A DNA stretch of 64,000 bases from Limnomonas spitsbergensis (taxonomy: Eukaryota; Chlorophyta; Chlorophyceae; Chlamydomonadales): positions 4,517,501 through 4,581,500 of the forward strand of contig JAYJMM010000114.1 in assembly GCA_037349105.1 (NCBI GenBank). Direction: 5' to 3'. Shown here piece by piece: positions 59,222 to 64,000 of the stretch (position 1 is its first letter; every line of letters begins with the position of its first letter). The position numbers were made by a program, and so were the translations under genes. The notes under the pieces were generated by a model. That model saw only the letters and a list, made by a program, of their open reading frames with translations, did not search any database and had not been told where the DNA came from.

Positions 59222-60120
59222 TCTTGGGGCACCGCTCATGGCCTAGAGGTGTCATGTCATTGACATGTGAGCGTACGTCATGTAAGTAGGACAGCCCCTG
59301 GCATGCGGCAGTCAATGACATTACACCTCTGGGCCCTGCTCAAAAAGGCTCGGCCGCGTGGGCGCCCGCGTCCAACTGCTCGGGTAGGGGGGAGGAACGG
59401 GACGGGACGGGAAACGAGAAAATGAAAAGAGGGGAATTGAAAGTTAAGGGACTGACAAGATGTTGGGAAATTAGGACAGCCACAGGACTCCCCAGCCTCT
59501 GCAACGTCTGTGCCTCAACAATACGTTTCACATCTTCCACAAAAGCTAGGGTATGCCGCCCATGCCTGCCCATGTGCAACTGATGGAGGTGTGTGGCACC
59601 GCTTGTGGGGCCTGCCCAATTACTGCTCTCTCAGCTTGTCCCGGACGCCAGGGCATTGGAGGCAGGCATGTCAATTCAATGACGTCACACCTCTGGGTCC
59701 AAGTAAAAGGCTCAGCCACATGGCTGCCCTGCTGGCTGGTCAGGCAACAAGAAAAGCGTCCTTGGCCATGAAAGACGGACTAAGGGAAATAGAGGAGAAG
59801 CAAGCTTGTCGCCCATCCTCAACATGCTCGCCATCTACCCTAAAGCCCAGCATCGCTTTTTACACGTAAGTGTTGGCCTGGCAGCCTTTTGTCTGTGCCT
59901 TCACTTTTGTTCACTTATTTTCCTTCTTTTTCTGCCCCTTTTGTTTACAGGCGCCCACACGGCCGAGCCTTTGTTGCGCAGGGCCCAGAGGAGTAACGTC
60001 ATTGACACTTGAGTCTTGGCCGTGTTAACTGCGCCGGGCCGCAGCCTTCACTTTGTATGCACAAGAGCACACTGCCTCACACTTGGGCGCCCACGCGGCC
60101 GAGCTTTGAGCGGGCCCAGC
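59222..60120. mobile_element. Cluster of LINE 3'-end stubs in both orientations
   Basis: Plus stubs at 59,235-59,265, 59,900-60,010 and 60,080-60,120; minus stubs at 59,308-59,700 and 59,672-59,730. All share ACACCTCTGGGCCC and/or GGCCGCGTGGGCGCCC. The minus piece 59,470-59,660 retains C-terminal coding homology. Confidence 0.8.
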
Positions 60121-60227
60121 AAAATGTGGGCTGGCGCAAACTAACATAACAACTGGTTTCCAGAAGACTACAACAAAATTATAAAAATAATATTGACGGC
60201 TCCCAGTTATGGTGCGTACTTCGTGCT

Positions 60228-60430
60228 GCCCCGCGTGGGCGCCCAACTGTTCAGAAGGGAGTAAAGAAGGAACTAAAAGAAAGAGAGGGGGAAAGGAACA
60301 AAAGGAGAGGCCGGGAAGGTATAGAAGACCAAGTCCAGCACCTGAGTACCACTAGAGACTAGCCCTCAACAAAGCCTCTAAGAAAAGATATGTCCAGAAA
60401 AACAAGCACCCTCCTATGTGAAAGGGTAAG
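60228..60430 (-). mobile_element. LINE 3' UTR fragment, minus
   Basis: CGTGGGCGCCCAACTGTTCA and GGAGAGGCCGGGAAGG, near identical to 55,975-56,150. Confidence 0.85.
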
Positions 60431-60852
60431 AACATGAAACCCTCAACCTAGCAACCTGATCCATGGTGCAGCCATGACCACATCCTACAAGATGGGGATG
60501 GAACTTGGAATCCGGGGTCCTAGACAGGGGGGAGAGAGAGAGAGGCTCGGTTGGCGAAGTTATAGTACCGGCAAATATTTGCCCCTGCGTGATGACAGTA
60601 CAACTAACATTCACTTAACGTCGGACCTCCTCTCCGTTTTCTGGGGGGGTCGTTTTCTTTCAACTGCTCTTGAAAATTGTAATTACTGAGATTCCATCCA
60701 GGCAGTTGGAAGCCGACATGGCCGAGCCATTTGCAGAAGGGCCCAGGGGCTTAAGGGAAGAACTAAGTCCATCCGCCACTCTTTCTCGGCTGGCACCCTT
60801 CCGGACCCTGAAGCCCTCTTACGCGTTTTTATAATTTAACGCTGTCTACTCT

Positions 60853-62423
60853 GAGGGGGGGGCAAAAAAGCCAGGGACCCCATGCCAAAATTAAAACCGA
60901 GCACCCAAGCCTACCACCCACCCACCTACTGCCTCCGGAACCCATTGAAATTCAAATATCTCCATCGAATTCAAAAATACAGGGCATGTAAGTGGTGTTT
61001 TTTATCAGCTCGTTATGGGTCTCCTTCTGGTATATTTAATTCGTTAGATGATGACAATTCATGCCAACAGTCAATTTTGGTACTGGGTTCAGTCAGGCTA
61101 TTGAGTACCGATTAATGCTCGCTAGCGATCACAATTCATACCAACAGTCAATTTGGGTACTGAGCTCAGCCAGGCTATTGACAACCGACTACTGCTCGCT
61201 AGCAATGACATGTTTCCAGAAGGCAGATGGCCTGGATGGCGTTGGCAATGCGATGGCATCAGCCTTAGTTCATCTTGGCCATGAGCTCCCTCACTGCCTT
61301 CTTCCTCTCCCTCAGGGGGACCTCTTTGCCCACTACTCCCTCTAATTCCTCCACCGTCACTGCATAGCTTGCCACATCTGCCTCCACCAGCTGCTGATCA
61401 GGATGGGCTGTCAGCATGTGATCAAGGTCGTGATAGGTCCAGACCCATGGGCGGGGGACGGGCGGATCCCTGCTCCTGCAGACATGGCATGGCACTGGCC
61501 TGTTGGTGCAAGGATTGGTGGCTGACACCTTGTGCGCATAGGCGTATGGCATCTTGTGGTGCAGAGGGATGCGGAGCTGACTTTCACGGTACTGCTGTTA
61601 GAACCCTTTCCCAGCTCTGACCTGCACATGCCAGAGTCCCGATCTCCACACACGGCACCACTGAAGCAACATGCTTCATCAGCATGAGGCTCTAAGCTGC
61701 AGGCTGCGCCACATTGGCCCAACAAGATATGGCGTGCGACGTGCAGCCTCATTCTCAGCCGGAGATGGAGAAGGAGAGGCTGGCGGGCTCTCAGGTGTTG
61801 GCTCAGCTGGAGCAGCAGCTGGGGTAGCAGCAGGGGTAGCTAGGGGTGGAACATGAGCAAACCCGAGCGTTCTCTGCCGCTTCGAATCGCGTTGTATCGC
61901 GGAAGCTGCCACGCACTCCCTCCCATTCTGGTGGCGTCCGACGTTTGCAGGGTCCGCGGATTTGAGGACCTTGCCAGAACGAGCACAAGTGATCTGTTTA
62001 TTCATGATCCACCAGACCAACACTACCATGTGCTGCGTGTCATACAGCTCTTTCTAAGGCTGGCTCAGCTGGTTCCGACTTCCGAGGTGTCTCCAAAGGA
62101 GCCACACCCTCAGTGTAAGGGGCCAGGGGGTCACGTGGTTATTCAAGCAACATTTTAGGATGTAAACGGACGTATGTTGGAAAGAAGAACACAGAGGTGC
62201 CGCCGCCAGCCTCAACAGACCGACCTCCAGAAAAAAAGATACGAAGTTTTCCAAATACAGTATTGGATTTTCTTGGAGGCCCCTCCCCCCCACTTTGCCC
62301 CCCCATATTCCCCACTCTCCCTGGACCAAAAACATTTGAAAAACAGCTTTGGATCGCTCTCGTCACCAAGCTCTACAAGAAGGGGGATGGGGTCGATTCT
62401 TTTCGTTTTTGCCCCCCCCCCTC
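60853..62423 (-). mobile_element. DNA transposon copy 2, BED-like finger, internally deleted
   Basis: Same family as 21,098-23,209 in opposite orientation. Ends GAGGGGGGGGCAAAAA and TTTTTGCCCCCCCCCCTC; flanks GTCTACTCT and GTTTACTCA hint at a decayed 8-9-bp duplication. It is 541 bp shorter than copy 1 because the segment between the BED ORF and RRTPYLV is absent. Confidence 0.85.
61679..62029 (-). CDS. BED-like ORF of transposon copy 2 fused across a deletion
   Basis: 116 codons: VWWIMNKQITCARSGKVLKS then ADPANVGRHQNGREC (second finger Cys changed to Ser), Ala/Pro/Ser-rich stretch, and EAARRTPYLVGPMWRSLQL, which in copy 1 lies about 600 bp further on. The finger is broken. Confidence 0.6.
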   Translation of the reverse strand: MVVLVWWIMNKQITCARSGKVLKSADPANVGRHQNGRECVAASAIQRDSKRQRTLGFAHVPPLATPAATPAAAPAEPTPESPPASPSPSPAENEAARRTPYLVGPMWRSLQLRASC

Positions 62424-62837
62424 GGTTTACTCACCTGTATTCGAAACGGTTGCGGTTGACTGGGGATCTGCTCTGGGCCAGATATCTCCATCCTCTTTTG
62501 ACATTTCAGTTCGTTTGACGTTTCAGGCCCGTCGTGCCTTCCTAAAACCGAATTTTGCCTCTGCCAACTAATGGCTCCGCCATGTTCCCCGAGATCTTCT
62601 CCGAGGGCATTTTTTGATTTCATATCCGAATGCAGCATGGGTGATGCTGAAATTATGCTCTGACATCCATCAGGCACGCAAACCTGACGTAAACCAGTGA
62701 CACCTGTTCGCCCATCAGCCACCTGGATTTGCTATTTAGGGCCAGAAACTGGCGTTACCTCCATACAGTATCTTCTAGCCAGTCACTCTCATTTGCGTCG
62801 TCAGCAAGACAACTTATCCCAAGAACCAAGCACAAGA
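62424..62837. other. Spacer before possible exon, nothing recognised
   Basis: Unique sequence; may contain the promoter of the open frame at 62,838, but no clear motif. Confidence 0.35.
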
Positions 62838-62939
62838 ATGTCGTTCATGATCACTCGCCGCTCCCCTGCTGCCGTTGCCAGTGGCCGTCCCGCCCCCGTC
62901 AAGGCAACCGTTCGCCACGCCGTTATGCGACCCGTCGGA
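62838..62939 (+). CDS. Possible first exon with organelle transit-like peptide
   Basis: 34 codons starting MSFMITRRSPAAVASGRPAP then VKATVRHAVMRPVG, followed by donor GTGAGT in phase 0. Ser/Ala/Arg/Val composition without acidic residues resembles algal plastid or mitochondrial transit peptides. Downstream exons were not identified with confidence; an open frame with AVTIPLAHGEEYAENLCLE near 63,590-63,660 could belong. Confidence 0.38.
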
Positions 62940-63365
62940 GTGAGTAGCATCACCTGGTATTATCGAGCCTCGCCCATCCAGCCATCCCATCTTTACTTTT
63001 GGGAAAGAAGCAAGCCAGGTGTATTTTCTCGATTTCCATGTGCATCCACTTCTTATGCCGAGTCAGCTTCACAAACTGACAAACTGGGGCACTCAGTGCC
63101 CACTGCCCCATCTAGTTGCCCATTGTTCTGTGAGCAACGTCCAGTCCATCTGAAAGCTGGCTGAAGTTGTAAGCTTAACATTTTGATTGCAATTGAACTT
63201 GCTGGCAAATCAAATGGGTCGCGGCATAATTTTTATGTGACAACCCAACTCAGCTGGGTTGGGTGGCTGGATTAGCAGGTACAAGGATGAATGGATGATC
63301 TGGGTCAAACTCCTCCGTTTGCCTGCATGCAAATATGAAATATCTAGATCTATACATATAAATAT

Positions 63366-63450
63366 GTCAATGACATTACACCTCTGGGCCCTGCTCAAAA
63401 AGGTTCGGACGCGTGGGCGCCCAACTGTCCCGTTGGAAGAAAATAAAGTG
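63366..63450 (-). mobile_element. LINE 3'-end stub, about 85 bp
   Basis: TCAATGACATTACACCTCTG, GGCCCTGCTCAAAAAGGTTC and CCAACTGTCCCGTTGGAAGA, the best match to the 3' end of the long copy at 56,637. Confidence 0.88.
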
Positions 63451-64000
63451 ATATAAATATGTCTGCGTGATTGTGCCGAACCTGCAGTGAATGCTGTGGC
63501 CGGACGCAGGGTACGCAGGGCCCTTCACTACGCAACCCCGCAGCCTCTCAGAAGAAATTCCGAGTGGAACTCGGATACAGCAGCGGTCACTATTCCTCTT
63601 GCACACGGAGAGGAATATGCTGAGAATCTTTGTTTGGAATGCAATGCAGGTCAACTCCAGCCAGAGGAGCATGGTCCAGGCTGAGGAAGGTAAGTTCTGG
63701 GGTTTGCGATGGCGGCCCCCCGGCCAGAAGTGGGGGACGGAAAAAACAGTGTGCGGAATTTATTATGCCTGTCGAGCCCACCAGCCCACATACTCGTGAA
63801 GTATGTGGCCTTTTGGTTTATACCTGTGTGCAGGATGTATGCCATTTCCATTCGAAGTATATTTGAAATGCTGATCGCTGATCCGCTGCCTTGATCCCTC
63901 CAAAGTGATGAAGAGCAGTGCCATGATGCCTAGCTGCTTCGTTTCTAGCGACGAATAACCTGGCAATGTTCACTCCTTTAGTGGCCCCTCAAGTATCTGC

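Larger units (their letters stand above)
56637..59240 (-). pseudogene. Non-LTR retrotransposon (LINE), long decayed copy
   Basis: Minus strand, 5' to 3': N-terminal basic segment RFKSTARRRRRHFTRHMAAA (about 59,200), TAAGLDGMAAPFIKLAL and PIYKKGDPLDPGNYR (RT fingers, 58,650-58,900), motif A FVDFTKACDCVPQEQLW (58,400), motif B GIKQGRPLSPLLFSLYISDL (58,220), catalytic YADDLSLL (58,130), thumb, and C-terminal CQRCWARGDGEHV...CFQCPS (57,000). The 3' UTR ends GGCCCAGAGGTG-type sequence with TCATTGAC. Several frameshifts and stops separate the blocks; no endonuclease domain is seen, so the copy is 5'-truncated and inactive. Confidence 0.92.

Noticed and set aside
62697..63164. 155-codon plus ORF as a full gene
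   Set aside because: Only the first 34 codons from 62,838 look protein-like and end at a good donor; the rest reads like intron.

Overview
This window looks like nuclear DNA from a eukaryote, most likely a green alga (chlorophyte or prasinophyte grade). The evidence is GC-rich, intron-dense coding sequence, plant-type TTTAGGG telomere-like motifs scattered through introns, a non-LTR retrotransposon, hAT-like DNA transposons and an AT-rich organelle-derived insertion. The species is not determined; the algal assignment is inference. Most long open frames in the window are translations of tandem repeats, not genes.

Minus strand, about 48,030 down to 628 and continuing off the left edge: one very large split gene. 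I could chain 36 exons with matching splice phases into 1,966 codons over 47 kb, so only about 12% of the span is coding. In protein order it encodes a helical N-terminal region, the ZNFX1-family N-terminal motif (DFRSIKIIPTADE, then MDRQFRLMRED), an SF1 UPF1/ZNFX1-type RNA helicase with all motifs (GPPGTGKTY, YTNHALDQ, VEEAGE, GDHKQLRP, QHRMHPQ, DNYQ-GEEADV, LSRARHG), an NFX1-type zinc-finger segment, a long coiled coil, helical/Gly-rich linkers and the start of a CbbX/SpoVK-type AAA+ domain (TGLAPVK, YGNPG-TGKTTVARLYAELL). ZNFX1 homologues act in small-RNA silencing, heterochromatin and RNA sensing in other eukaryotes.

The introns of this gene are filled with tandem arrays: a 3.4-kb 27-bp satellite, a 1.5-kb 10-bp array, telomere-derived 7-, 14- and 32-bp arrays, hexamers and others. 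The most striking pattern is that many introns start or end with several degenerate copies of the neighbouring exon edge, splice site included. I call these exon-edge echoes. They occur at both donors and acceptors across the whole gene, including the exon end that encodes the Walker A loop.

Mobile elements: a 907-bp hAT-like element with perfect 16-bp TIRs and a perfect 8-bp target duplication lies in intron 6 (38,893-39,799). Two copies of a GAGGGGGG-ended element carrying a BED-like finger (21,098-23,209 and 60,853-62,423) lie in opposite orientation. From 49 to 64 kb there is a nest of non-LTR retrotransposon copies: one long decayed copy (56,637-59,240, minus) and many 3'-end stubs in both orientations. 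Between LINE pieces sits a fragment of an organellar group II intron maturase (about 56,303-56,515).

Plus strand: a three-exon gene at 51,520-52,921 encodes a basic/low-complexity protein with a C-terminal coiled coil, divergent from the big gene. A possible first exon with a transit-like peptide starts at 62,838. The remaining stretches (15.0-15.95 kb, 46.0-47.8 kb, 48.0-49.1 kb, 52.9-54.6 kb, 63-64 kb) show no gene I can support.
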